A DNA stretch of 26,954 bases from CAZXEU01 sp964639665 (GCA_964639665.1 CAZXEU010000090.1:1-26954), one strand, 5' to 3'. Shown: positions 1-7,617, counted from the first letter of the stretch. The notes: generated from the letters alone by a model not told the origin. Made by a program: numbers and translations.

Positions 1-641
1 CCGTCAGCAGGGCAGAGCGGCAGAGCAAGAGCCGTCGCAAGAAGAAGCGGACACTGGCCAAGGCGGCGCGTCGCCAGAAGATTGCGCGGCGCAATGCAGC
101 GCATCGTCTGACGACTCACATTGTCAAGAACCACTCTGCCAGCATTGTGGCAGAGGACTTGAACATTCAGAAGATGACCCGGCAGGGGTATGGCAAGCGG
201 CACCTTAACCGTGCCATGCTTGGTCAGTCCCTTGGGTTATTGAAACAGCAACTCGCTTACAAGGCGGCAGGCGCCGGAGGCGGGTTGATCCTTGTAGATC
301 CGCATTACACGAGTCAGCTATGCAGTAGCTGCGGTGCTCTCCCGGAGACGCCACTGACGTTGGCAGACCGGCAATATCGTTGCCGCTGCGGACTGTCATT
401 GGACAGGGACGTCAATGCGGGGCGGAATATCCTTTTGCGGGCCTACGGCTCCGGCAGGGCGGGAGGCCCTGTGTGTTGGAAGGATGGGGCTATGGCCCTG
501 AACGCTGCGCCTCTGGAGACGGGGTTACTCCCGGATCCAAGCGCAACTACAACACAGGATCGCATGCATAGCGATGTATGTAATTCCCCAACAGGAACCG
601 TCTTGGCACTGACTCGATCTTGTCCGGCCTTCAGGCAATGA
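1..641 (+). CDS. tnpB: TnpB, IS200/IS605-group RNA-guided nuclease (5' end outside window)
   Basis: The frame is open from base 3, so the gene begins outside the window; the GTG at 147 is an internal codon. What remains is about 212 residues. It starts with a very basic stretch (QSKSRRKKKRTLAKAARRQ) typical of the segment before RuvC-II in TnpB. Next comes VAEDLN, whose Glu (codon 153-155) matches the RuvC-II acid. A zinc ribbon follows with C-x2-C and C-x-C (codons near 321-389), then DRDVNAGRNIL, whose second Asp (codon 408-410) matches the RuvC-III acid. TnpB proteins are RNA-guided DNA nucleases carried by transposons. The N-terminal domains and the RuvC-I Asp cannot be checked here. About 70 codons follow the last motif, and the stop TGA (639-641) overlaps the ATG of the next gene. 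No TnpA is visible. Whether the copy is intact is unknown. Confidence 0.88.
   Translation, partial: VSRAERQSKSRRKKKRTLAKAARRQKIARRNAAHRLTTHIVKNHSASIVAEDLNIQKMTRQGYGKRHLNRAMLGQSLGLLKQQLAYKAAGAGGGLILVDPHYTSQLCSSCGALPETPLTLADRQYRCRCGLSLDRDVNAGRNILLRAYGSGRAGGPVCWKDGAMALNAAPLETGLLPDPSATTTQDRMHSDVCNSPTGTVLALTRSCPAFRQ
439..600 (+). ncRNA. Candidate omega (guide-scaffold) RNA / right end of the TnpB element
   Basis: The DNA after the RuvC-III motif is dense in short hairpins. One is CAGGGC/GCCCTG at 455-460 and 466-471 with a 5-base loop. Another is GGGGC/GCCCT at 486-490 and 495-499. CGGG/CCCG pairs at 520-523 and 530-533. CATGCAT pairs with ATGTATG at 563-569 and 574-580, with one G-T pair and a 4-base loop. 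In characterised TnpB systems the guide scaffold is read from the 3' end of tnpB and the transposon right end, and its 3' end marks the element border. The match here is positional and structural only. The exact end of the element and any guide cannot be set from one copy. Confidence 0.3.
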
Positions 642-1270
642 CAGACGTGAAGCGCGCGCTGGGAGTGACATGCTCGGTCGTGACGGGCCTGCTGCTGGCC
701 TACGGCGGTGCTGCGCAGTCTATCGGCGCAAGCGTTGGAGCCAATTTTGACCGGCTGACAGACATCCAGTTCAACGACCGGGAAGCTACTTTCAGCAGCA
801 CTACGGGCTGGCACGCTGAGCTGTGGATCGAATTCCCGATGGGCCCGCTCGGCTTGCGCGCGGGCGCGCGCTACACGGACGCCGGCATGCTGTTTTCCGG
901 TCTGTCTGAACACACATCCAGCCTGCGCGACAACTTTGACGTCAGCCTGCTGGAAATCCCCGTCTTGTTGCGCTATGCGATCGGAGTGTCCGCCGTGCAG
1001 CCAACCGTCTTTGCGGGCCCGGTGGCGCGATTCAAGGCATTGGTAGATTCCGAATTGGTGGACGAAATAAAATCTCCGTCATTGGCCGGTGAAGCGGGCG
1101 TCGGCCTGGAGATCTCCGTGGGCGGGCTCCGCATACTTCCCGAGATCGCCTATACGTGGGGCATTACCGACTTCATCGACAGGGAGCTCGTCATCGGATC
1201 TGTGACATTGTCAGCGAATGAAGGCCAGACACTGAACAGCGCCATGCTGCGAGTAGCGGTAGCTTTCTGA
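638..1270 (+). CDS. Small outer-membrane beta-barrel protein (PorT-like)
   Basis: A 210-residue protein. The N-terminus (MTDVKRALGVTCSVVTGLLL then AYGGAAQS) reads as a signal peptide cleaved near residue 25. The rest alternates short amphipathic strands and turns, such as LGLRAGARYTDAG, IPVLLRYAI and AGEAGVGLEISVGG, and the last residue is Phe. This is the usual look of the small outer-membrane beta-barrel (PorT-like) proteins common in Bacteroidota. I chose the ATG at 638, which sits at the start of the signal peptide; an upstream TTG at 620 would only add SGLQA. The start overlaps the tnpB stop as ATGA. It is followed after 18 bases by pdxB, so the two could share a transcript. The specific role is unknown. 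Confidence 0.75.
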   Translation: MTDVKRALGVTCSVVTGLLLAYGGAAQSIGASVGANFDRLTDIQFNDREATFSSTTGWHAELWIEFPMGPLGLRAGARYTDAGMLFSGLSEHTSSLRDNFDVSLLEIPVLLRYAIGVSAVQPTVFAGPVARFKALVDSELVDEIKSPSLAGEAGVGLEISVGGLRILPEIAYTWGITDFIDRELVIGSVTLSANEGQTLNSAMLRVAVAF

Positions 1271-1288
1271 GAGAGGCCGAAAGCACGC

Positions 1289-2446
1289 GTGCATCTCTCC
1301 ATTCTGGCGGACGCGAATATTCCGCACGTCAGGTCGGTCTTTTCGGATCTGGGTACCGTCTCGACCTTCACCGGCCCGCACATCCCCGCTGGGGACCTGG
1401 CGGCAGCGGACGTGCTCCTTGTGCGCAGCATTACGCGCGTTGACGAGGACGTGGTAACGGGTAGCAGAGTCCGATTCGTGGGGTCCGCCACCTCGGGTAC
1501 CGACCACATCGACACCGCAGCACTCAGGCGGCTCGGCATCGCATTCGACCATGCCCCCGGATCGAATGCCGAATCGGTGGTGGAATACGTGATCGCCGCA
1601 ATGCTCCTGGTGGCCAGCCGGCGGCGAGAGGCGCTGGCCGGGAAGACGCTCGGAATAGTCGGTTGCGGCAATGTTGGGAGCAGGCTTGCAGAACGCGCTC
1701 CGGCGCTGGGATTGCGGGTGCTGAAGTGCGACCCGTTCCTGAACACCGGCGCGGCATCGGAATATGTTTCGCTGGAGTCGCTGCTGGGCGATTCGGACAT
1801 CGTTTCGGTCCATGTGCCGCTTACCCGCAGAGGACCACATCCCACGCTCCACATGCTGGATGCCGCCGGGCTCCGAATGCTGGGCAAGCATGCGTGGCTT
1901 ATCAACACGTCTCGCGGTCCCGTAGTCGACGGACGCGCGCTGCTTGCCGGCCTCATTGGTGGGCAGCTGGACGTCGCTGTTCTGGATGTCTGGGAGAGAG
2001 AGCCGACGCCCGACGTCGCGCTGCTCGGGGCGTGTACGCTGGCGACACCGCACATTGCCGGGCATTCATTCGACGGAAAAATGGCCGGCACGATCATGCT
2101 GTACCAAGCCATCCTTCGACACCTGGGATCGCAGGCAAGCCTGAATTACCAAATGGGCCTGGCAGCGGCTGCGGCTGAGGATCTGCAAGTGCGGCCGCCG
2201 CGGGCTGGCAGTGAAACGGCCTGGCTGCACGGCGTCGTGAGGCAGATGTACGACCTGGCCGCCGATGATAAGCGGATGCGCAGGTTGGCCGCGCTGCCCG
2301 CCGACTGCCAGGCCGACTACTATGCGGCCATGCGGCACTCGTATCCCGCGCGTAGGGCGTTTCACCTTCATTGCATGAACAGGGAGCACGTTCCCGCCGG
2401 ACTGTTTCCGGCTGTCGAGAAAGGCCTCCGCGTTGCTCTTCGCTGA
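1289..2446 (+). CDS. pdxB: 4-phosphoerythronate (erythronate-4-phosphate) dehydrogenase
   Basis: A 385-residue D-2-hydroxyacid dehydrogenase. The Rossmann motif GCGNVG lies at residues 125-130. The catalytic set is Arg209 (NTSRG), Glu236 (DVWE) and His255 (TPHIAGHS). The motif around ADANIP at the N-terminus, the HIAGHSFDGK segment and a C-terminal region of about 110 residues after the catalytic domain fit PdxB rather than the shorter SerA or glyoxylate reductases. PdxB oxidises 4-phosphoerythronate in the DXP-dependent route to pyridoxal phosphate. The start is a GTG preceded by GAGAGG at 1271-1276. It ends 4 bases before the stop of convergent era. PdxJ of the same pathway is encoded on the other strand two genes away. 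The function is quite secure; substrate assignment rests on family resemblance. Confidence 0.92.
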   Translation: MHLSILADANIPHVRSVFSDLGTVSTFTGPHIPAGDLAAADVLLVRSITRVDEDVVTGSRVRFVGSATSGTDHIDTAALRRLGIAFDHAPGSNAESVVEYVIAAMLLVASRRREALAGKTLGIVGCGNVGSRLAERAPALGLRVLKCDPFLNTGAASEYVSLESLLGDSDIVSVHVPLTRRGPHPTLHMLDAAGLRMLGKHAWLINTSRGPVVDGRALLAGLIGGQLDVAVLDVWEREPTPDVALLGACTLATPHIAGHSFDGKMAGTIMLYQAILRHLGSQASLNYQMGLAAAAAEDLQVRPPRAGSETAWLHGVVRQMYDLAADDKRMRRLAALPADCQADYYAAMRHSYPARRAFHLHCMNREHVPAGLFPAVEKGLRVALR

Positions 2447-2450
2447 ACTC

Positions 2451-3353
2451 CTAGTGGCCGTAGGATCGCAGCAGGCCTTCACGGTTGCGCCAGTCGCTGC
2501 GCACCTTAACAAACAACTTTAGGAAGACAGGCCTGCCAAGGAAAGCCTCTACGTCCTGCCGCGCCGCGACGGCCACTGCCTTCAGGGCCTGCCCCCCTGC
2601 GCCGATCAGGATGCCCTTCTGCGTGGGCCTTTCGACGACAATTTCTGCCTCTATCAGATCCTTGGAGCCATCACGTTCTTCGTATCGGCACACCTGGACG
2701 GCGGTCGCATACGGTACTTCGTCACGAAATCGTTCGAACAGCTTCTCTCGAATGATCTCCGCCACGAAAAACCTCTCGGGGTGGTCGCTGACCACGTCCT
2801 CGTCAAAATACCTGGGACCTTGCGGCAACCGTGCCGCGATTTCCTGCTTGAGGACCTCGACATTCTGACCGCTCTTGGCCGAAAGCGGGACAACGGCTTC
2901 GAAAGCCTGCAACTCCATGTACCTGGCAACCAGTGGCAGCACCTTGCGCTGATCGACCAGATCTATCTTGTTGACTGCCAGTATGGCGCACCGACCGCGG
3001 GTTAGCTCCAGGCTTGTCGTATCCGGCTCTTTCGAGGTAGCCGCGGTCACCAGCACCACCACGTCAGCATCTGCGGCCGCACGGGTTACTTCCCGCAGCA
3101 TGGATTCATGCAGCCTGTAGCGCGGCTTCAGTAGACCGGGGGTATCCACGAATACGATCTGAGATGAAGCACCGTTCAGGATACCGAGAATGCGGTTACG
3201 GGTCGTCTGCGCCTTGCGCGTAACGATGGAAATCTTGCGACCAAGAAACGCATTCAGCAGCGTACTCTTGCCCACGTTGGGCTTCCCCAGGAGTGCTACA
3301 AATCCGCTCCGGAAGCACGATTCCTGCCCTGAAGCGACCTGCTCTGCAGTCAT
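2451..3353 (-). CDS. era: GTPase Era
   Basis: A 300-residue protein of normal Era length. The G1 loop GKPNVGKST is at residues 23-31, the G2 Thr is at about 50 in KAQTTRNR, G3 DTPG at 70-73, G4 NKID at 128-131 and G5 SAK at 158-160. The C-terminal KH domain is clear (VERPTQKGILIGAGGQALK, GAGG at 251-254, then LFVKV). Era binds the 3' end of 16S rRNA and helps assemble the small ribosomal subunit at the membrane. The ATG start lies 12 bases after the pdxJ stop, so the two form a pdxJ-era operon. Several proteobacteria also keep era close to pdxJ (rnc-era-recO-pdxJ), although in the opposite order. Confidence 0.97.
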   Translation of the reverse strand: MTAEQVASGQESCFRSGFVALLGKPNVGKSTLLNAFLGRKISIVTRKAQTTRNRILGILNGASSQIVFVDTPGLLKPRYRLHESMLREVTRAAADADVVVLVTAATSKEPDTTSLELTRGRCAILAVNKIDLVDQRKVLPLVARYMELQAFEAVVPLSAKSGQNVEVLKQEIAARLPQGPRYFDEDVVSDHPERFFVAEIIREKLFERFRDEVPYATAVQVCRYEERDGSKDLIEAEIVVERPTQKGILIGAGGQALKAVAVAARQDVEAFLGRPVFLKLFVKVRSDWRNREGLLRSYGH

Positions 3354-3365
3354 GCCTGAGTATCG

Positions 3366-4091
3366 TCAAATGCCTGAAACCAGTCTTCGCATCTGGAGAA
3401 CAGCCTCCGGAAGTCCAACGAGAATGCTTCGAGCCACAATCGCAAATCCGATGGAGACCTCGCGAACGTGAGGCACGTTATCCAGAAAGAGGCGGCAATT
3501 CTGATAATCCAAACCGTGCCCTGCATGCACGCCAAGTCCCAACTGAGAAGCGGCATCTGCCGCCAGTGAGAGCCTATCCAATTGATTCAACCGCGCCTTG
3601 CGGCTTGCGGCCGTGGCGTAGTCGCCCGTGTGCAATTCCACGGCATTGGCGCCTGTATGCAGCGCAGCTTCCACTTGCGCAGGTTCCGGATCCACAAAAA
3701 GGGCAACCTCTTCGATGCCGGCGTCAAGAAGTCGAGAGGTCACGGATCGCAGCATGTCGCTGTTGGCGGCTACGTCAAGTCCGCCCTCGGTCGTCACTTC
3801 GTCGCGTTTCTCCGGCACAAGTGTGGCGAGGTGGGGACGGGTCTCGCAGCAAATGCTAACGATTTCTGGATCTACGGACAGTTCAAAATCCAGCTTCCCG
3901 CGCACGCACTCCTTCAGCCGTGCCACATCGCGTTCGTTGATGTGCCTGCGGTCCTCTCGCAGGTGAAAAACGATTCCGGCAGCCCCGGCGGTTTCGCACT
4001 GGATTGCGGCAGCTACCGGGTCCGGGAAGCGTTCGCGGCGCGCATTGCGCAGCGTAGCTACATGGTCTATGTTTATGAGCAGATCCGTCAT
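3366..4091 (-). CDS. pdxJ: Pyridoxine 5'-phosphate synthase
   Basis: A 241-residue TIM-barrel enzyme that joins 1-deoxyxylulose 5-phosphate and the PdxA product to form pyridoxine phosphate. Family motifs are present in order: NIDHVATLRNAR (7-18), HLREDRRHI (catalytic-type His43), FELSVDPE (Glu70), LVPEKRDEVTTEGGLD, ELHTGDYA and HAGHGLDY. I start at ATG 4091, because MTDLLINIDH matches the usual PdxJ N-terminus; an earlier start at 4133 would add 14 residues that do not. One oddity is that the common IGHAI motif near the C-terminus reads IGFAI. It is the first gene of the pdxJ-era pair and faces a 197-base divergent intergenic region. Confidence 0.96.
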   Translation of the reverse strand: MTDLLINIDHVATLRNARRERFPDPVAAAIQCETAGAAGIVFHLREDRRHINERDVARLKECVRGKLDFELSVDPEIVSICCETRPHLATLVPEKRDEVTTEGGLDVAANSDMLRSVTSRLLDAGIEEVALFVDPEPAQVEAALHTGANAVELHTGDYATAASRKARLNQLDRLSLAADAASQLGLGVHAGHGLDYQNCRLFLDNVPHVREVSIGFAIVARSILVGLPEAVLQMRRLVSGI

Positions 4092-4288
4092 GTTAGTGCC
4101 GCTTGCGACTGCACAAGGCCCCAGCAATCTCAATCATGCGCAGGCCGTGGATGCCGGCTGGCGCCCGGAGTTTCCTTGCTTTTGGGAACCCTGATCTTTA
4201 ATCTATCAAACCTTGCGGGTACTTGGGAGTTGCGTGGAAGTCCCAGATTGAATACACCATAGCAGCATCAGAATAGGAGAACGAATCC
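4092..4288. promoter_or_regulatory. Divergent intergenic region between pdxJ and a plus-strand hypothetical
   Basis: These 197 bases must hold the promoters for pdxJ-era (minus) and the gene at 4289 (plus), because both start here in opposite directions. AGGAGA at 4276-4281 is a good ribosome binding site for the plus gene. I see no near-consensus sigma-70 hexamer pair and no recognisable riboswitch. Confidence 0.45.
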
Positions 4289-4747
4289 ATGAGCAATCAG
4301 GGTACTAGAATTGCCATTCAGGTCGTGCTGACGCTGGTCATCATCGCCTTGGGGTACTGGCTGTACGGCTCCATCACGGGTCCTTGGCAAGCTGTAGAAA
4401 GGGAAAGAGCCATAACGGACTTGACCCGGGACCGCATGAGCCATGTTAGGGTTGCCCTGGTTCGTCACGAGCGAGTGGAAGATTTTTTCCCGGGTACGCT
4501 GGACTCGCTTCTATTGTGGGTCAGACAGGATTCAATCATTCTTTCGAATCCTGACAGTGTCTTCGAAACAACGGGCTTGGTCCTCGACTCCCTGATCTAT
4601 TCGCCTCGCACGGGCCGGGAATTCGAGTATTCTGTCAATGATACGGGGCGTGTGGCGATCTATCTGCTCAAGGACCCTGATTCGGAGGACCAGATAGGCT
4701 CAGAAACGCCGGATGTAACGCAGCTCAACGCTGCAAGCTGGGAATAG
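4289..4747 (+). CDS. Membrane-anchored conserved-looking hypothetical protein
   Basis: A 152-residue protein with one N-terminal membrane helix (IAIQVVLTLVIIALGYWLYG, about residues 8-27) and a mostly soluble remainder that should face the periplasm. After the anchor comes a charged helical stretch (ERERAITDLTRDRMSHVRVALVRHE), then a region predicted to be strand-rich (LDSLIYSPRTGREFEYSVNDTGRVAIYLL). The layout of anchor, helix, then small sheet resembles pseudopilin-like or envelope accessory proteins, but there is no prepilin peptidase site, so I give no function. The start is supported by AGGAGA 8 bases upstream. It is probably monocistronic, since a 363-base gap follows. Confidence 0.75.
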   Translation: MSNQGTRIAIQVVLTLVIIALGYWLYGSITGPWQAVERERAITDLTRDRMSHVRVALVRHERVEDFFPGTLDSLLLWVRQDSIILSNPDSVFETTGLVLDSLIYSPRTGREFEYSVNDTGRVAIYLLKDPDSEDQIGSETPDVTQLNAASWE

Positions 4748-5110
4748 CCGCGCAGCCAGCCGGCCATTCGCGACCAGAATTGCGTCTGCCTTGCTCGACC
4801 GGCGTCGGCACTTTCCTCTGAACCGAACGGTCCGGCATGCAAGATCCTGGGGTAGCACTGTCCGGATTGCGCTTCTCTCCGGAATAGGAATTAGTGACGG
4901 GATGCTGTCGGCAGAGCTTCCGTTCAAGCGGTGCCGGCAGCCCTTGCACGGCGCCGTGAGACCAATTTCAGCCCCGCGGCGCCGCCGCAGCCACTTGGCA
5001 GCTTAGCGGCAAATGCCGTAAGTTTGCTTTTCGCCTTGTTTCGGCGGAGCGAAGTCTGCGGGATTCCAGATCTGCCGGGCAGCAATCCTGGGCACCATAC
5101 TCTGTTGGTC
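4748..5110 (+). other. 363-base intergenic region with palindrome and terminator-like hairpin
   Basis: No gene with a convincing start is seen. The frame of the next gene stays open back to 4931, but that part has no signal peptide and a low-complexity composition. The region holds a perfect 12-base palindrome CACGGCGCCGTG (4947-4958), a second GGCGCC-centred palindrome near 4979 and a terminator-like hairpin at 5002-5022. Confidence 0.5.
5002..5031 (+). terminator. Intrinsic-terminator-like hairpin with T-rich tail
   Basis: CTTA then CGGC (5002-5010, one bulged G at 5006) pairs with GCCG then TAAG (5015-5022) around an AAAT loop. That gives eight base pairs, followed at once by TTTGCTTTT (5023-5031). 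It lies 255 bases after the upstream stop codon and 80 bases before the next start, so it would end a long 3' UTR or a small RNA, or act in the leader of the next gene. Confidence 0.5.
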
Positions 5111-6805
5111 ATGCGCTACAGATACGTAGTAGCGTTGTTAATTGCAGGGTTCTGTACCGTTGAGGCAGAGGCCCAATTCGGCCGTGCATGGGTAGCGCCA
5201 GAACTGGAGGCGGGGCAAACGGCAAACATCTTCATCCAGTGGGAAGGCGATGCCCCGGTAGAAGGCTTCTCCGTGAGATTGCCCGTTAGCTGGCAGCTTC
5301 AGTCTGCGACCGCGTTGCGACAGGGATTCATGCCAGTGCCCGTCAGCGCCGAATCCGTTGATCCGGCGACCAATCTTTTTAGAGTTGAGGCTTCCAAGGC
5401 GCTGCGGGGCATGCACGAGATTATTCTTCGCGTGACCGCTGATGGCTTCCCCGGCCTCTCCAGCTGGTCCATCACCCCCGAGAGACGGACCAGAAATGAC
5501 GGCCTTGTTCAATTTGTCCCGGAAGAGGGGCTTCGGCTTGTCCACGACGTCCGCATGCGCGACCAGATCGAACCTGGCGATAACCAAGCGCTCGAATTCC
5601 GTGGTGACGGCCCAGGCTATGAATTGTCCCAAGAGGACCTTCAGGAGATGAGCCTGCAGGCGGGTTTCACCGTCGAAGGCTGGGTCCGGACGACAACGCT
5701 CGACAGGGTTATCCTGTCAACATGGGACGGCCTGCACGATTCGGTGTATCCCGCCGAATTAATTGTGGATGCGAGCGGACGCTTGCGGTACTATCGGAGT
5801 GAACGGGGACGGCACGTATCCATGGCATCTAGAGCGCCTGTCGCCGATGGTGCGTGGCACCACTTTGCCGTTGCGCATGATACGAGGTCCAACTGGTCGC
5901 GGCTCTACCTGGACGGGACGGTCGCGGATTCCCTCTACAGTCTGTCGCCGGACCAGAGCTGGGGCGACACCGGCCTGGCAATCGGTCATCGACTGGATGC
6001 AAGTGCTGAGCACAACAAGGGGCTAGCAAGATTCGTGGGACTTATTGACGAGCTTCGCGTGTGGTCAAGAGCGCGCACGCCGGCCCAGATACAGCGTACT
6101 ATGCGCCAAACGCTCCCCGCGAATGGGGATGGAGTGCTGATACTCTCGTTCGATGAGCCGTTTTCTCCCCATAATGCACCGCAGCTTCCCGACGAGGTCA
6201 ATAGGCGCGAATCTACGCTAGCGTTTCAGACGCTTGCGCAAGGATTTGAGGGGACTGTTAACTCAGACGGCATACACCTGGGCTGGGAGTCGGCGGACCC
6301 GCACACGGTTGCATTCATTGTCGAGCGCAGCTTTAGTGGTCACGACTATGTGATGCTGGCGGAAATCCCCGGCCCTGCGGGATCGACGGACAGCAGAAGT
6401 GTCGAGACCAGCCGTTTCTCATTCGTGGATACGGAAGTGGGTGCACAGGTAGTCTACTACCGCCTGCGACAACAATTCACCGGTGTGACAGAAAGGGTAG
6501 CTGGAACCATCAAGCTCGGGCTCCGGCTGCCCGAGGAACCGGAAACAATCCTTGTCGGCAACTTCCCCAATCCGTTCAATCCGTCCACCACCATAACATA
6601 TGAAGTGCTAAAACCCCAGCATATACGGTTGACCGTTTGGGACCTGTCTGGGCACCGCATCAGCGTGCTGGTGGACACGGAACAGCAGGAAGGCACGTAT
6701 ACCGTGCCCTTTGACGGCGAGGACCTGCCTAGTGGCACATACTTCATTCGGCTGCAGAGTATGGAGGGATCGCTACAGTCGCACAAGATGGTGCTTATGA
6801 AATAG
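5111..6805 (+). CDS. Secreted LamG-domain protein with type IX secretion sorting domain
   Basis: A 564-residue exported protein. A signal peptide covers residues 1-22 (MRYRYVVALLIAGFCTVEAE then AQ). A strand-rich N-terminal domain follows. From about 185 to 330 is a LamG/concanavalin-A-like fold (FTVEGWVRTT, GAWHHFAVAHD, RLYLDGTVAD, GLIDELRVWSRARTPAQI). An Fn3-like segment follows (IHLGWESADPHTVAFIVERS, FSFVDTEVGAQVVYYRLRQ). The C-terminal 80 or so residues are a type A T9SS sorting domain (NFPNPFNPSTTITYEV, TVWDLSGHRISVL, LPSGTYFIRL, HKMVLMK). The expected route is Sec export, then the type IX system to the surface or medium; LamG domains often bind polysaccharide or protein ligands. No catalytic motif is visible. 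I use the ATG at 5111, since the longer open frame has no export signal. Confidence 0.88.
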   Translation: MRYRYVVALLIAGFCTVEAEAQFGRAWVAPELEAGQTANIFIQWEGDAPVEGFSVRLPVSWQLQSATALRQGFMPVPVSAESVDPATNLFRVEASKALRGMHEIILRVTADGFPGLSSWSITPERRTRNDGLVQFVPEEGLRLVHDVRMRDQIEPGDNQALEFRGDGPGYELSQEDLQEMSLQAGFTVEGWVRTTTLDRVILSTWDGLHDSVYPAELIVDASGRLRYYRSERGRHVSMASRAPVADGAWHHFAVAHDTRSNWSRLYLDGTVADSLYSLSPDQSWGDTGLAIGHRLDASAEHNKGLARFVGLIDELRVWSRARTPAQIQRTMRQTLPANGDGVLILSFDEPFSPHNAPQLPDEVNRRESTLAFQTLAQGFEGTVNSDGIHLGWESADPHTVAFIVERSFSGHDYVMLAEIPGPAGSTDSRSVETSRFSFVDTEVGAQVVYYRLRQQFTGVTERVAGTIKLGLRLPEEPETILVGNFPNPFNPSTTITYEVLKPQHIRLTVWDLSGHRISVLVDTEQQEGTYTVPFDGEDLPSGTYFIRLQSMEGSLQSHKMVLMK

Positions 6806-6862
6806 ACCGGCCGCCTTTTCAGAGAGGTCCAACGCGCCCATTTCCAATTCTAGTCCTGCCCG

Positions 6863-7546
6863 ATGAAGATCACGTATTTCGGCCATTCAGCGCTCCAGAT
6901 AGAAACCGGAAGCTCGACGCTGCTCTTTGATCCATTCATTACCGGCAATCCCCTTGCCGAGACAATTGTGGCTGCATCCGATTTGCAACCGGACGTCGTT
7001 CTGCTTACGCACGCACATGGAGACCATTGGGGAGATACACTGGAAATTCTGCGGAGGACGGGCGCACTCTTGGTGGCAAATTTTGAAATTACAAGCTACG
7101 CTGAGCGGCACGGCCATACCAATGTTCACCCGCTCAACACTGGCGGTGCCTGGCAGTTTGACTGGGGCCTGGTGAAGCAGACGTATGCAAGACATTCGTC
7201 TTCCTTTCCCGACGGCACCTATGGAGGCAATCCCAACGGTTATCTGCTGCACATTGCCGGGCGGTGCATCTACAATGCCGGAGATACCTGCCCGTTTGCG
7301 GAGATGGCGTGGATTGGGGAGGACAATTCCGTGGACCTTGCCCTGCTTCCAATTGGTGACTGTTTCACGATGGGGCCGGAAGATGCAGTTCGGGCGGCAG
7401 GAATGATCAGACCCCGGCTCACCGTACCCCTGCACTACAATACCTTCCCGCTGATCCAGGTTGATACGGCCGACTGGGCCGCCCGCATGCTAAAGGCCGG
7501 ATTCGCTGCCAGGGTTGTGGATCCCGGTGAAACGCTGTCCCTATAG
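6863..7546 (+). CDS. UPF0173 family metal-dependent hydrolase (MBL fold)
   Basis: A 227-residue metallo-beta-lactamase-fold protein. It opens with MKITYFGHSALQIETG, the usual start of the UPF0173 (YtkL) family, and carries the metal motif THAHGDHWGD (His50, His52, Asp54, His55), a further His in YARHSSSF and the conserved YNAGDTC, LPIGDCFTMGPEDA and PLHYNTFP blocks. The fold implies a two-metal hydrolase, but the cellular substrate of the family is not settled. It is cytoplasmic, with no signal peptide. It sits 57 bases after the LamG gene and 71 bases before the YfcE-type gene, all on one strand. Confidence 0.9.
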   Translation: MKITYFGHSALQIETGSSTLLFDPFITGNPLAETIVAASDLQPDVVLLTHAHGDHWGDTLEILRRTGALLVANFEITSYAERHGHTNVHPLNTGGAWQFDWGLVKQTYARHSSSFPDGTYGGNPNGYLLHIAGRCIYNAGDTCPFAEMAWIGEDNSVDLALLPIGDCFTMGPEDAVRAAGMIRPRLTVPLHYNTFPLIQVDTADWAARMLKAGFAARVVDPGETLSL

Positions 7547-7617
7547 CAGCGTAACGACATCCACGCACCCGACGGCACTCCTCTACGACATGCGTTGGGG
7601 CTGTAGGTCATCTTCAG

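Noticed and set aside
1150..2112. Long minus-strand open frame of 320 codons opposite pdxB
   Set aside because: It is antisense to a well-supported enzyme gene, is very rich in Ser/Thr/Arg/Pro, and has no recognisable domain. It is a shadow of GC-rich third codon positions.
3582..4262. Plus-strand frame of 226 codons opposite pdxJ
   Set aside because: pdxJ on the other strand has all family motifs; this frame has no motif and crosses the pdxJ start.
5031..5110. tRNA-like look of the GC-rich stretch before the LamG gene
   Set aside because: I could not form a cloverleaf; there is no GTTC-type T-loop and no matching acceptor stem.
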